In this document: positions 1-8,598 of the stretch, piece after piece
Numbering within the stretch: position 1 is the stretch's first letter
Layout: the number at the start of each line of letters is the position of its first letter
Source: an uncultured Collinsella sp.
GTDB lineage: Bacteria; Actinomycetota; Coriobacteriia; Coriobacteriales; Coriobacteriaceae
Length of the DNA stretch: 20,644 nucleotides
NCBI GenBank assembly: GCA_902496775.1
Contig: CABVCF010000032.1
Location: forward strand, 1-20,644
Direction of reading: 5' to 3'
The notes under the pieces: model-generated
What the model was told of the DNA's origin: nothing
What the model saw: the letters and a program-made list of their open reading frames with translations, nothing else
The model's database searches: none
Program-made: the position numbers and the translations under genes

Positions 1-710
1 CCTGCCGTAAAGTGACCTACGCCGCCTCCTTCGGCAACACCACGCTCGACAAGCTTGATCGCTATGGCAAGCGCGACGTGGTCGCAGGCTACCTCAATGG
101 CCTCGACGCCGTCTCGGCACGCGACGCAAACACGGGCGCCATTGTTGAGTCCCTGACGGGGGAAGCGCCGACCTTCAATTTGGATCCGGTGCTCGCCTAC
201 GACTATTTTGGCGAGTGCGGGCTGATTCCCGCCGAGGTCGACGAGGACCGCTACATGATCGCATACGGCTACTCGGGCCGTCTCACGCCCGAGGAGTGCG
301 CCGCCGTGCGCGCCTACGCCGATCAGAGCGGCCTCAAGGTGCTCAACATCGGTGGGGTTCAGGGCGTCTGCGATCGCTTCGTGGATTGCTCGCCCTTTGA
401 GGTGCTCGCTTACTTCAAGCATGCTGACGCCGTGGTGACCGACACATTCCACGGCACCATCTTCTCGGCCGTCTCCCACACGCCCTTCGCCTCCTTCGTG
501 AGGAGCTCGGGCTACGGTAACTCCGAGAAGCTCACCGATCTGTTGAGCCGCCTGGGCCTGACTTCCCGTGCTGCAACTGGGGCAGGAGAGCTCGCTGCCA
601 CTCTAGACGCGCCCGTGGACTGGGCCGCCACCGACGCAGTCGTTCGCGCGGGCCGCGATGCCGCACGCGCCTACCTTAAGAAGGAGGTCTCCGCATGTAT
701 ACGGAGTTAA
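1..710 (+). CDS. Polysaccharide pyruvyl transferase family protein (5' end outside window)
   Basis: The frame is open to the first base of the window, so the N-terminus lies upstream and the GTG at 12 is an internal codon. Visible family features are VTYAASFG near the start, a DAVSARDANTGAIV stretch, a beta-strand/glycine segment (LKVLNIGG), and the C-terminal block SPFEVLAYFKHADAVVTD followed by TFHGT. That D-T-F-H-G block is the nucleotide-donor-binding region typical of the WcaK/CsaB pyruvyl transferase family. Such enzymes transfer pyruvate from phosphoenolpyruvate to make a ketal on a sugar, giving the polymer a negative charge. Some members of the superfamily transfer sugars or other groups instead, so the exact donor is inferred. 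The gene ends 16 bases inside the next gene, which indicates translational coupling in the polysaccharide operon. Confidence 0.85.
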   Translation, partial: CRKVTYAASFGNTTLDKLDRYGKRDVVAGYLNGLDAVSARDANTGAIVESLTGEAPTFNLDPVLAYDYFGECGLIPAEVDEDRYMIAYGYSGRLTPEECAAVRAYADQSGLKVLNIGGVQGVCDRFVDCSPFEVLAYFKHADAVVTDTFHGTIFSAVSHTPFASFVRSSGYGNSEKLTDLLSRLGLTSRAATGAGELAATLDAPVDWAATDAVVRAGRDAARAYLKKEVSACIRS

Positions 711-2455
711 AGTCATATCAGATCATCATCGCCCTGCTCAAGGAGTACGGCATCCGCCATCTAGTGCTCTCTGCCGGCAGCCGCAACGTCCCCTTCGTAC
801 ACTCCGTCGAGGAGGATCCGTATTTCACCTGCTATTCCGTCGTCGATGAACGCAGCGCCGGCTACTTCGCGCTTGGGCTTGCTCAGGAGCTCGGCGAGCC
901 CGTCGTGATCTCCTGCACCTCCTCCACGGCGACCTGCAACTACTGGCCGCCCGTCGCGGAGGCCTTCTACCAGGACGTGCCCCTCGTCGTACTCACGTCC
1001 GACCGCAACCCCGCCATGCTCGGGCAGTGGGAGGACCAGATGATCGACCAGGTTGGCATGTACGACCGTCACGTGCGCAAGTCCGTCAACCTGCCCATCA
1101 TCAACGACACCGACGATGCACACTTCTGCGAACGTCTCGTCAACGAGGCCCTGCTCGAGCTCGATCACCACGGCACAGGCCCTATCCACATCAACGTGCC
1201 GATGAAGGCGTACAACAACTCGTTCAACGTCAAGGAGCTCCCGAAGGTCACTAGGATCCGCAGGGTCGAAACCGACCAGGCCGATGAGTGGGCCGCGTGC
1301 GCGGATCGTCTTTCTCGCGCCAAGCGCGTGCTCGTGGTCGCCGGCCAGCAGTCCTCTTGCCCCGCTGAGCTCGCGCGCGCCCTTGAGAGCTTCGCAGCTA
1401 GCTACGAGGTGGCCATTGCGGCCGAGTACATGGCGAACATCCCTCGCGAGCACGCCTTCAACCCGACGCTATGCATGGAGTACCGTTACATCACGCCCAA
1501 AAAGTTCTCTGAGTTCTTGCCCGACGTGGTCATCACCTTCGGTGGCAACATGACTGCTGGCCTCAAGGATATGCTGCGTAAATTCGCAGGGTCCTATGAG
1601 CACTGGTCTATCAGCGAGGACGGTTCTGTCTGTGATATGTTCAGGAGCCTAACGAGGGTGTTCGAGTGCACGCCTGCTGAGTTCTTCTCGCGCATGGTCG
1701 ATGCCTCTACGTGCGAGCCCGACGGGAGCTACCTTGCAGCCCTCAAGGCCTATGAGGCCTCCGCGACGGTACCGGAGCTTCCCTACTCGAACATGGCCGC
1801 CATCCGCAAGGTCGTCGAGCGAGTGCCGTCGGGATCCATCCTGCACCTTGCGATCAACAGCGCAATCCGCCTCACAAATTTCTTCAAACTTCAGCCGGGT
1901 GTCAAGGTCTACGCGAACATCGGCACGCACGGCATCGACGGCTGCCTCTCGTCCCTCCTGGGTCAGGCCGCGGCGAGCGGCAGGCCCAGCTATCTCGTGA
2001 TCGGCGACCTTGCTTTCTTTTATGACATGAATGCGCTTCGCATTCGCCACGTGACTGACAAGGTGCGCATCCTCCTCCTCAACAATGAGGGCGGGGAGGA
2101 GTTTTACTTCAATAAGATGTGGAAGGACGAGGCTTCGGACCTTCACACCTGCGCTCGTCACCACACCAAGGCTGAGGGCTGGGTGCGCGAATGCGGCTTC
2201 CGCTATCTGAGCGCGCATAATCCCGAGGAGCTCGACGCAGCAGTCGAGGAGTTCTTCGATGACGACGCTGAGGGCCCCGTCCTGCTCGAGGTTTTTTCCG
2301 AGATGAGCGCGGACTCCAAGCTCGTCTACGACGTTTTCGACATGACCCGTCCCCGCGACGCGCAGTCAGAGGCGATCCGCAAGTCCAAGGAGCTCATCAA
2401 GGCGACCATTGGGCAGGAGAAGGCCCAGAAGATCGCCGGGATTTTCAAGAGGTAG
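695..2455 (+). CDS. MenD-like thiamine-diphosphate-dependent enzyme of a polysaccharide locus
   Basis: The 586-residue protein has the three-domain layout of MenD (SEPHCHC synthase). The N-terminal block has AGSRNVPF (about 27-34), the catalytic-type Glu in VVDERSAG (E52) and LTSDRNP. The C-terminal block has the diphosphate/Mg motif GDLAFFYD (437-444), spaced 24 residues from NNEGG (463-467). These fit MenD better than acetolactate synthase. The acceptor pocket differs, however: the MenD signature NRGxxGIDG reads NIGTHGIDG (Ile409), and NNxGGxIF reads NNEGGEEF. Arginines in and near these motifs bind isochorismate or the oxoacid in E. coli MenD (from memory). I therefore infer a paralogue that uses another acceptor or oxoacid to build a decoration, not menaquinone. 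It has a clear AGGAGG site at 682-687, 7 bases before ATG. A menaquinone MenD remains possible, but no other men gene is in view. Confidence 0.85.
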   Translation: MYTELKSYQIIIALLKEYGIRHLVLSAGSRNVPFVHSVEEDPYFTCYSVVDERSAGYFALGLAQELGEPVVISCTSSTATCNYWPPVAEAFYQDVPLVVLTSDRNPAMLGQWEDQMIDQVGMYDRHVRKSVNLPIINDTDDAHFCERLVNEALLELDHHGTGPIHINVPMKAYNNSFNVKELPKVTRIRRVETDQADEWAACADRLSRAKRVLVVAGQQSSCPAELARALESFAASYEVAIAAEYMANIPREHAFNPTLCMEYRYITPKKFSEFLPDVVITFGGNMTAGLKDMLRKFAGSYEHWSISEDGSVCDMFRSLTRVFECTPAEFFSRMVDASTCEPDGSYLAALKAYEASATVPELPYSNMAAIRKVVERVPSGSILHLAINSAIRLTNFFKLQPGVKVYANIGTHGIDGCLSSLLGQAAASGRPSYLVIGDLAFFYDMNALRIRHVTDKVRILLLNNEGGEEFYFNKMWKDEASDLHTCARHHTKAEGWVRECGFRYLSAHNPEELDAAVEEFFDDDAEGPVLLEVFSEMSADSKLVYDVFDMTRPRDAQSEAIRKSKELIKATIGQEKAQKIAGIFKR

Positions 2456-2459
2456 TCGC

Positions 2460-3326
2460 ATGGGATTCAAAAGAGTTATTCGTAAAGCTGCAAAGCTTGT
2501 CCTGGCGTCGTCTCCAGAGAAGTTCGTGAATGTCGAAGTTGCGCAGGTGAGCGCGGGCAACGTGCTTAAGGGAAAGACTGTCGTCATCACCGGAGGCGGG
2601 CGCGGGCTCGGGCTCGCCATGGCAGAAAAGTTCATTTCGGAGGGTGCCAAGGTCGTCATCTCTGGCCGCAAGGAGGCAACTCTCAAAGCTGCCTGCGAGA
2701 AACTTGGCTCCGACGTGTCCTATGTGGTTGCCGATGTCTCCGAGGCGGAGCGCGCAGGGGAGTTCCTAGACGCATGCGAGGTCAAGCTCGGCGGGCGCAT
2801 CGACTGCCTGGTGAGCAACGCCGGCGTGAGCCTTCATGAGAATCGTTTCGACAACGTGACCATCGAAGGTTTCGATAAGCAGTTCGCCATTAACATGCGC
2901 GGGGCGTATTTCCTTTGTCGCGAGTTTCTTTGCCGTAAAGAGCGTGAGAAGGAGCCCTCGGGTGAGCTCCTCGTTATCACGAGCGAGACGGGCGAGCAGG
3001 CCTATGATATCCCCTACGGCATGACCAAGGCCGCCATGGACAGCTTCGTGCGTGCTGCTTCTAGGCGTATGTATCCGCTTGGGGTTCGCGTGAACGCCGT
3101 GGCACCTGGCGTTACACTTTCGGACATGACGCGCGACTACGCTGAGGCTTCCGACGGCAATATGTACCGCGAGTGTGCCTCAGGCCGTATATTCAGGCCC
3201 GAGGAGGTCGCCGAGGTCGCGTGCTTCCTTTTAAGTGATGCCTCTAAGTGTGTGTCCGGCGAGGTCATCCATACCAATGGGGGAAACCACATCAAAGCTT
3301 TTTGGGACGTGAGCTGCGATGGATAG
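2460..3326 (+). CDS. Short-chain dehydrogenase/reductase (SDR) family oxidoreductase
   Basis: This is a 288-residue classical SDR. The dinucleotide-binding motif TGGGRGLG is at about residues 44-51, the structural motif SNAG follows in mid-protein, and the catalytic pair is YGMTK (Tyr186, Lys190). The family C-terminal stretch (SGEVIHTNGG) is intact. The start at 2460 is preferred over a longer frame from 2409, because AGAGG at 2448-2452 sits 7 bases before it and the longer frame would run well into the previous gene. A basic stretch of about 35 residues precedes the Rossmann fold and may be a membrane-association or pairing segment. It follows the MenD-like gene by 4 bases, so I infer that it reduces a keto or acyloin group made by that enzyme. 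The substrate cannot be read from the sequence. Confidence 0.85.
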   Translation: MGFKRVIRKAAKLVLASSPEKFVNVEVAQVSAGNVLKGKTVVITGGGRGLGLAMAEKFISEGAKVVISGRKEATLKAACEKLGSDVSYVVADVSEAERAGEFLDACEVKLGGRIDCLVSNAGVSLHENRFDNVTIEGFDKQFAINMRGAYFLCREFLCRKEREKEPSGELLVITSETGEQAYDIPYGMTKAAMDSFVRAASRRMYPLGVRVNAVAPGVTLSDMTRDYAEASDGNMYRECASGRIFRPEEVAEVACFLLSDASKCVSGEVIHTNGGNHIKAFWDVSCDG

Positions 3327-4428
3327 GAAGGTTCTCGTGGTCCCGACTGGCGGGCTGCGCCGCGAGGGAATTACGTCCTCCATACTGAGCTTCATGCGCT
3401 CCATGGATCGCGACGGACTTGATGTCCGCGTGGCGGCCGTATATAACAATGAGTCAGACGTTCTTGACGAGTTGAGATTGCTCGGATGCGATGTCGTGGA
3501 GACGCCCGACAGACGCTCCGACACTTTTGGGTATGTGCGCTTTCTCATCTCGTATATGAGGCGAGAGCGTATCGACGTGGTGCACGTTCACGGGAGCAGC
3601 TCGGTTATGGCCATCGAGCTTCGGTGTGCGCAGCTCGCGGGAGTGCGCGAGCGGATTGCGCACTCGCACAACACCAGGAGCGATGATCCTCGACGGGACA
3701 AGATGCTTCGCCCCTTCTTCCGTGGTAGTTGGACGCGGGCACTCGCGTGCGGCGAGGACGCTGGCAGGTGGCTCTTTGAAGATAGCCCCTTCGAGGTCCT
3801 CCACAACGGATTTGCCCTTGAGAAGTATGCCTTCGATGCCGTGCAGCGCAACGAGGTGCGCTCACGCCTCGGATTCGGGGACGAACCTGCCGTCGGTTTC
3901 GTCGGCAACATCAACTACGTGAAGAATCAATCGTTCCTCATCGATGTGTTCGGGCTACTGTCTCGCGATGTTCCGAGTGCTAGGCTCTTCATCGTTGGTG
4001 AGGGTCCCGACCGCTCGAAGATTGAGGGATTAATTGCCGAGAAGGGGCTCGCGGACCGCGTGACGATTACCGGGCGCGTTTCTAATGTCGACGAGTTTCT
4101 CCAGGCGTTCGATCTGATGATGCTCCCCTCGCTCTTCGAGGGGTTGCCTAGCGTTGTGCTCGAATGGCAGGCGGCTGGACTTCCTTGCCTGGTCTCCGAT
4201 GTCGTGACGGGGGAGTGCGCCGTTACCCCGCTCGTTCGATTCCTCTCACTTAGGGATGGTGCCGCCGCGTGGGCCGCCTGCGCGCGCGAGACGCTTGAGG
4301 TCAACAGCGTCGTAGACGTCCGCCGCGCAGCTAGTGAGCGCGCGCTTCTAGCGCTCCGCAGACACGGTTTCGACATTCACGAGGTCTCAAAGAGGCTTAG
4401 GACGATATATCTAGGTGGTGGCAAATGA
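3319..4428 (+). CDS. GT4-family glycosyltransferase
   Basis: The 369-residue protein has a GT-B fold. The N-terminal acceptor domain opens with LVVPTGGLRREGITSS and carries VVHVHGSSS and AHSHNT. The C-terminal nucleotide-sugar domain has VGFVGNINYVKN, LFIVGEGPD and the GT4 E-x7-E-like block FEGLPSVVLEWQAAGLPC. It would add a sugar from an NDP-sugar to the growing undecaprenyl-linked repeat unit on the cytoplasmic face. It overlaps the SDR gene by 8 bases and has only a weak ribosome site, so translation is probably coupled. Donor and linkage cannot be predicted. Residues after the donor site are intact and the length is normal for GT4. Confidence 0.9.
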   Translation: MDRKVLVVPTGGLRREGITSSILSFMRSMDRDGLDVRVAAVYNNESDVLDELRLLGCDVVETPDRRSDTFGYVRFLISYMRRERIDVVHVHGSSSVMAIELRCAQLAGVRERIAHSHNTRSDDPRRDKMLRPFFRGSWTRALACGEDAGRWLFEDSPFEVLHNGFALEKYAFDAVQRNEVRSRLGFGDEPAVGFVGNINYVKNQSFLIDVFGLLSRDVPSARLFIVGEGPDRSKIEGLIAEKGLADRVTITGRVSNVDEFLQAFDLMMLPSLFEGLPSVVLEWQAAGLPCLVSDVVTGECAVTPLVRFLSLRDGAAAWAACARETLEVNSVVDVRRAASERALLALRRHGFDIHEVSKRLRTIYLGGGK

Positions 4429-5111
4429 CGCTTCCAGGGCCCTTGGGGAAGCTCAATCGCGAGACGGTGCGCCTCAAGCTGAGAAACGGACTGTGGCTTC
4501 CCCTCACTTGCAAGACCAGGGCAAAAGGGCTTGCCGTGGATAATTTCACCATTATTTCCAACAATTGTTGGGGTGGTACAGTCTATGAGAGCTACGGCAT
4601 GCGTAAAGCGTCGCCGACAATTGGCATGTTCATTATGCCGGGTGATTATGTGCGCTTTTGTGCCGAATTGGATAGTTATCTCTCCGAGCCACTTGAGTTC
4701 ATTTCTCCGGAAGAGTCGAAGTGGAAGGCGGAGCTCGGCTCCAACGGAAATTGGGGGACTTACCTCATTGGACGTCTGGGAGATATTGAACTTCAGATGC
4801 TCCACCATCACGACGAGGCGACCGCACGTCGCAAATGGCAGAGCCGTGTGGAACGTGTCAATCACGACAGGCTGATTTTCAAGCTGAATGACCAGAACGG
4901 TGCCACCGAGGAAGACCTACTTGCTTTTGATGCCCTGCCGCTTGAGCACAAGCTCATCTTTGCAGCGAAGGATCATCCGGGCATTAAGTGCTGCAGGCGT
5001 ATCCATTGTCCGCGGGGCTGCGGGTTCATACCCGCTTCGTGGGAGCCCTTCGGGGCGAACCGTTCGTTCAACGTTACCGAGTACATTAACGGCTGCTTTG
5101 GCAGCTGTTAG
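4425..5111 (+). CDS. DUF1919 family polysaccharide biosynthesis protein
   Basis: This 228-residue soluble protein matches my memory of DUF1919. It has the N-terminal signature NFTIISNNCWGGTVYE, then SPTIGMFI and DYVRFC. The centre has GRLGDIELQMLHH with DEATARRKWQSR and RVNHDRLIFK, and the end has FNVTEYING. The family occurs in capsule and exopolysaccharide clusters, but its reaction is not established as far as I know. The invariant Asn-Asn-Cys-Trp-Gly block and the conserved His/Asp/Arg residues suggest an enzyme, possibly a transferase acting on the repeat unit. ATG overlaps the preceding stop as ATGA, so translation is coupled. The C-terminus is Cys-rich (KCCRRIHCPRGCG), which is unusual and could be a metal site or a diverged segment. 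Confidence 0.8.
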   Translation: MTLPGPLGKLNRETVRLKLRNGLWLPLTCKTRAKGLAVDNFTIISNNCWGGTVYESYGMRKASPTIGMFIMPGDYVRFCAELDSYLSEPLEFISPEESKWKAELGSNGNWGTYLIGRLGDIELQMLHHHDEATARRKWQSRVERVNHDRLIFKLNDQNGATEEDLLAFDALPLEHKLIFAAKDHPGIKCCRRIHCPRGCGFIPASWEPFGANRSFNVTEYINGCFGSC

Positions 5112-5127
5112 GATCCCAAGGGGAATC

Positions 5128-6192
5128 GTGATATTAGAGAATCAAGATATTATTTTTGTGAGCAATGCCCTCGCAAACGGGGGCGCTGCTCGCGTCATCT
5201 GCGTCCTAGCGGCAGAGTTCATTCGTCGCGGTAAGCGCGTTGGCATCGCTGTGTACAACAGTTTTGAGGGTGAATATCAGGTCGTAGATGGGGTTCAAAA
5301 AGAGTATGGGCCTCAGAGTTCCGGTGGGCATTCCAGGGCGAATCGCATCTCCTGGCTGCGCGGTGTTGCCAAACATAACCCCGATGCATGTTTCGTGGCG
5401 TTCGAGTACTTCGTGAACATGCAGACCATCATTGCACTCGCCGGGCTGCCCAACCGCTTGGTTATCTCGGAGCGCAACGATCCGGCACGTGTGGGTAGTG
5501 GTAAAAAGACCAATTGGCTCCGCGAGAGGCTCTACCGCCATGCGGACATGTTGGTCTGCCAGACCGACGATGCGGCGGCGTATTTCTCGAATAAGGTTGC
5601 GAAGACTGTGATTCTCAATCCTGTAAAGGATAATTTGCCTGAACCTTTTCGCGGTGAGCGCCGTCATTCGGTCGCCTGCTTCTGCCGTTTGGAGAAGCAG
5701 AAGAATCTTGGCATGCTGCTCCGCGCCTTCGCGGAGTTCTTGGTTTCTCACGATGGTTGGAAACTCGAGGTCTATGGCGACGGCACGGAGCACGATTCGC
5801 TCGTCGCACTCGCAGAAGAACTGGACATTGCGAATGCAGTTTCCATCAGCCCTGGGCGTCAGGACGTGCACGATGTGGTGCGCGATGCCGGGTTGTTTGT
5901 TCTGCCCAGCGATTACGAGGGACTTTCTAACTCTATGCTCGAGGCTATGGCCATCGGGTTGCCTTGCATCTGCACGGACTGCCCCTGCGGCGGTGCTCGC
6001 ATGGTTATCCGAGACGGTGAGAATGGAATACTGGTTCCCGTGGGCGGGGAGGGTGAGCTCTCGGTCGCGATGGCACGCGTCGCGGATGAGGACGGGCTTG
6101 CTCAGCGCCTGGGGTCTAATGCTGCAGGTATTAGGGAGATGCTGTCTGCTGGCGCGATTGCCGACAAGTGGAATGAGGTGATCGGGGAGTGA
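5128..6192 (+). CDS. GT4-family glycosyltransferase
   Basis: The 354-residue protein is a GT-B enzyme. The N-terminus reads DIIFVSNALANGGAARVI, which is the usual first strand and glycine loop. The donor half carries CRLEKQKN, LEVYGDGTE and the block SDYEGLSNSMLEAMAIGLPC, with the two glutamates of the GT4 E-x7-E motif. The frame stays open upstream to 4888, but that part lies inside the DUF1919 gene and reads as low-complexity shadow. I chose GTG at 5128 because it follows AAGGGG at 5119-5124 and gives the normal family N-terminus. It probably adds a hexose, hexosamine or uronic acid to the lipid-linked repeat unit. Gene end and next start overlap as GTGA. Confidence 0.88.
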   Translation: MILENQDIIFVSNALANGGAARVICVLAAEFIRRGKRVGIAVYNSFEGEYQVVDGVQKEYGPQSSGGHSRANRISWLRGVAKHNPDACFVAFEYFVNMQTIIALAGLPNRLVISERNDPARVGSGKKTNWLRERLYRHADMLVCQTDDAAAYFSNKVAKTVILNPVKDNLPEPFRGERRHSVACFCRLEKQKNLGMLLRAFAEFLVSHDGWKLEVYGDGTEHDSLVALAEELDIANAVSISPGRQDVHDVVRDAGLFVLPSDYEGLSNSMLEAMAIGLPCICTDCPCGGARMVIRDGENGILVPVGGEGELSVAMARVADEDGLAQRLGSNAAGIREMLSAGAIADKWNEVIGE

Positions 6193-7439
6193 TCGTAGAC
6201 AACTTCGTTTTTTCAAGGAGAAACCGACGTCCACTTGAGCAGGATGAGACGGTTGGTAGAAGAGCTGGGATGTTTATAGCCCTTGGTTTATTCGTCGCAC
6301 CTTATCTTTTGAGGCATAAGCTGATTCCCGGCAGTGAGGCGGTTTGGGCACTCAACCCTGTTGTGTTACTGACCGTTGCTTGGCTTCTTCTTTATATGCT
6401 CGGTCATAAATATGCAATGTCACGAAGCTTCGGTGTCGTACGTTCTGTGCTGTTTGCTGGATTGGTACTCCTGGCTTTCTCGACTGGGATGTCTCCTTCG
6501 TTTCTCATTGCCTGCCTTCTTCCCCTGGTCCTTCTCTTTGTTGTTGTTCCTGAGACCATTTTCCCGGCATTTTTTAAGGGCTTTATGAGGGTTTTGAATG
6601 CTGTCATGCTTCTCATTGCTGCTTGCGCGGCATGCGATGTTGCAAGTGGTTTTTCCGTAACTAAAGCCATTACCAATTTCTATGGGTTAGACAGCCTTAT
6701 CAGCATGAGCTCATCAGGTCGCCTTGTTTCAATAATGGGTCACAGCCTTCTTACGGCTGAAGTGGCGCTGCTTTATTTTGCCCTCAACCAGATCGCTAGT
6801 AGATTTATGGGCGCCAAGATCAATCAGATATTGGTTACTCTTGTCGCGGCTGCTGTTGTCCTCCTTACCGGTAGTCGCTCGGCGATGGTTTGCCTGCTCT
6901 GCATGATTATCCTTGCGTATTCAAATGCTGAAAATATTAAATATTGCATTGTAATCATCGTGGGCCTGCTTGCATTTTACTTGGCCGGTTTGTTTGATAC
7001 CGTGATTGATCGAATAATGATCGGTATCAAATCTGGTGATATGACTTCATCGCGTAATGTGCAGTTAGACCAGCTGGTGGCCGCAGGTGTTATTCGCTAT
7101 GACTGGTTTACGGGTCATGAATTTGACTATTCAAATAATTTATTGATTATCGCATTGGAATATCCCCTCCTCAGATTCGCTTTCAGTTACGGGATTGCGT
7201 TTTCAGTTTTGTTGGCGATTTATCTATTCGTCTTGCCTCTTGTCCAGACGCTCAGGGGGCTTGGCATTGTCCCCTTCGGTCTTCTTGCCCTTTATTTTGT
7301 TCATGTCAACACCTATTCATCTATATGCTCGACGCAGGACGGAATGTTGCAATGCGTAATTGTGGCCTGGCTTTTTGTCGGTGTTGCTCGCTATTCGGCA
7401 TTTCTTGGAATCTCACGCAGCTCTGAGCAGGGTGATTGA
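6189..7439 (+). CDS. wzy: Wzy-type O-antigen/capsule polymerase (integral membrane)
   Basis: The 416-residue protein has about 11-12 predicted membrane helices, for example VWALNPVVLLTVAWLLLYML, FLIACLLPLVLLFVV, IKYCIVIIVGLLAFYL and FGLLALYFVHV. A large extracytoplasmic loop lies at about residues 272-320 (DTVIDRIMIGIKSGDMTSSR). The LLTGSRSA motif preceding a helix is common in O-antigen ligase/polymerase proteins. Wzy polymerases are too variable for naming by sequence alone. Context supports it: it is the only multi-helix protein here besides the flippase and lies among glycosyltransferases. It would join flipped repeat units outside the membrane. The gene starts at GTG overlapping the previous stop. 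Its base composition is visibly lower in GC than its neighbours, as is usual for Wzy genes acquired with a serotype cassette. Confidence 0.8.
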   Translation: MIVDNFVFSRRNRRPLEQDETVGRRAGMFIALGLFVAPYLLRHKLIPGSEAVWALNPVVLLTVAWLLLYMLGHKYAMSRSFGVVRSVLFAGLVLLAFSTGMSPSFLIACLLPLVLLFVVVPETIFPAFFKGFMRVLNAVMLLIAACAACDVASGFSVTKAITNFYGLDSLISMSSSGRLVSIMGHSLLTAEVALLYFALNQIASRFMGAKINQILVTLVAAAVVLLTGSRSAMVCLLCMIILAYSNAENIKYCIVIIVGLLAFYLAGLFDTVIDRIMIGIKSGDMTSSRNVQLDQLVAAGVIRYDWFTGHEFDYSNNLLIIALEYPLLRFAFSYGIAFSVLLAIYLFVLPLVQTLRGLGIVPFGLLALYFVHVNTYSSICSTQDGMLQCVIVAWLFVGVARYSAFLGISRSSEQGD

Positions 7440-7440
7440 G

Positions 7441-8595
7441 ATGCGCATTTGCTTTGTCTGCCAATCGCTCGCCACTCCTGGTGGGCTTCAGAGGGCCGTC
7501 GCGCTGTTGGCCAACGAGCTCGTATCGCGCGGTGTGGATGTCTCTGTTCTCATGGATACCCCCGAACTGGGCGAGAATCCCTATGGCTTGAGCTCTGATG
7601 TTGTGATCCTGCCCGTCGGCATCAAAGGGGCTTCCAAGCCGCTTGGCAAGCTCGTTTCTAAGGTCAGGCGACATTCCGGTTTATTGAAGCCAATTTGTCA
7701 CGAGCACAGTCTCGGTGGCTCAGTAATTGATAAAAAGTCCCTAGTGGCTGTGCGTGAGGCTCTAAAAGAGGGTCGTTTCGACGTGGCTGTCGGTTGCGAT
7801 CCGCTTCATACTATCGTTGCGGTGTATGCCTGCGACGGCTTGAGCATCGATGTCTGCGGCTGGCAGCACAGCACTTATGACGGCTATTTCAATCAGGGCG
7901 GCAGGGGCTTTTACGGTCAGGACTGCCTCTATGCATTTGCGCTCAGGCGCTGCAAGGTGAATTTCGTACTTACCGAGCAGAGCAAGGAAGTCTATGAGCT
8001 ACACACCGGGCATTCGGCGATTGTCCTCCCCAATTCCATCGTGAATATGGGAACGAGAGGCTACGCGGAGAACTGCGTGCTTTACTGCGGTCGTCTTGAT
8101 CCCGGCTCCAAAGGCGCCGACTACATCCCATGCATCGCGGAGGCGCTCGCGGTGAGAGGTTTTGCCGGAGAATTCCTCGTTGTGGGAGACGGCCCTTACC
8201 GCCCGAGCCTTGAGGAATGGTTAGAGGACGCTGGGCTACCGTTCAAAATGGAGCTTAAGGGCTTCGTCACCGACGCGGATCATTATTACGAACAAGCGAC
8301 CGTCCTCATTTCCCCGTCTCGCTGGGAGGGTTTTGGGCTGTCCATCCTGGAGGCGATGTCGCATGGCGTTCCCTGCGTTGCCTTTGAGAACGACGGCCCC
8401 TGCTCGCTCATAGACGACGCGGTTGACGGCCTCATCGTTCCCAACGGGGACGTGGAGGCCCTTGTCGAGCGCACTATGGAGATTCTCGGCGACGAGAGGC
8501 TTAGAAGGTCGATGGGGGACGCCGCCGTCGAGGCCGCACGGGGATACCTGGTCGGCGCGCAGGCGGACCGGTTCCTCGAGGCGTTGAAAGGATAG
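7441..8595 (+). CDS. GT4-family glycosyltransferase
   Basis: The 384-residue GT-B protein starts MRICFVCQSLATPGGLQRAV, with the glycine-rich loop after the first strand. The donor domain has LYCGRLDPGSKGADY, FLVVGDGPYR, LKGFVTD and SPSRWEGFGLSILEAMSHG. The last matches the GT4 E-x7-E nucleotide-sugar site. The frame opens earlier at 7360, but ATG 7441 is preferred. It begins one base after the polymerase stop, has GGTGATTGAG just before it, and gives the normal family N-terminus. A WQHSTYDGYFN segment sits where acceptor-binding His and aromatic residues are found in this family. Expected role: cytosolic extension of the repeat unit. Sugar specificity is unknown. Confidence 0.9.
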   Translation: MRICFVCQSLATPGGLQRAVALLANELVSRGVDVSVLMDTPELGENPYGLSSDVVILPVGIKGASKPLGKLVSKVRRHSGLLKPICHEHSLGGSVIDKKSLVAVREALKEGRFDVAVGCDPLHTIVAVYACDGLSIDVCGWQHSTYDGYFNQGGRGFYGQDCLYAFALRRCKVNFVLTEQSKEVYELHTGHSAIVLPNSIVNMGTRGYAENCVLYCGRLDPGSKGADYIPCIAEALAVRGFAGEFLVVGDGPYRPSLEEWLEDAGLPFKMELKGFVTDADHYYEQATVLISPSRWEGFGLSILEAMSHGVPCVAFENDGPCSLIDDAVDGLIVPNGDVEALVERTMEILGDERLRRSMGDAAVEAARGYLVGAQADRFLEALKG

Positions 8596-8598
8596 GAA

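Noticed and set aside
761..1453. 230-codon - strand frame inside the MenD-like gene
   Set aside because: Complementary shadow of a GC-rich gene. The + strand has unmistakable family motifs across the same bases.
4888..5127. N-terminal extension of the glycosyltransferase from 4888
   Set aside because: It lies entirely within the DUF1919 gene and reads as Ser/Arg-rich noise. GTG 5128 with AAGGGG gives the family N-terminus.
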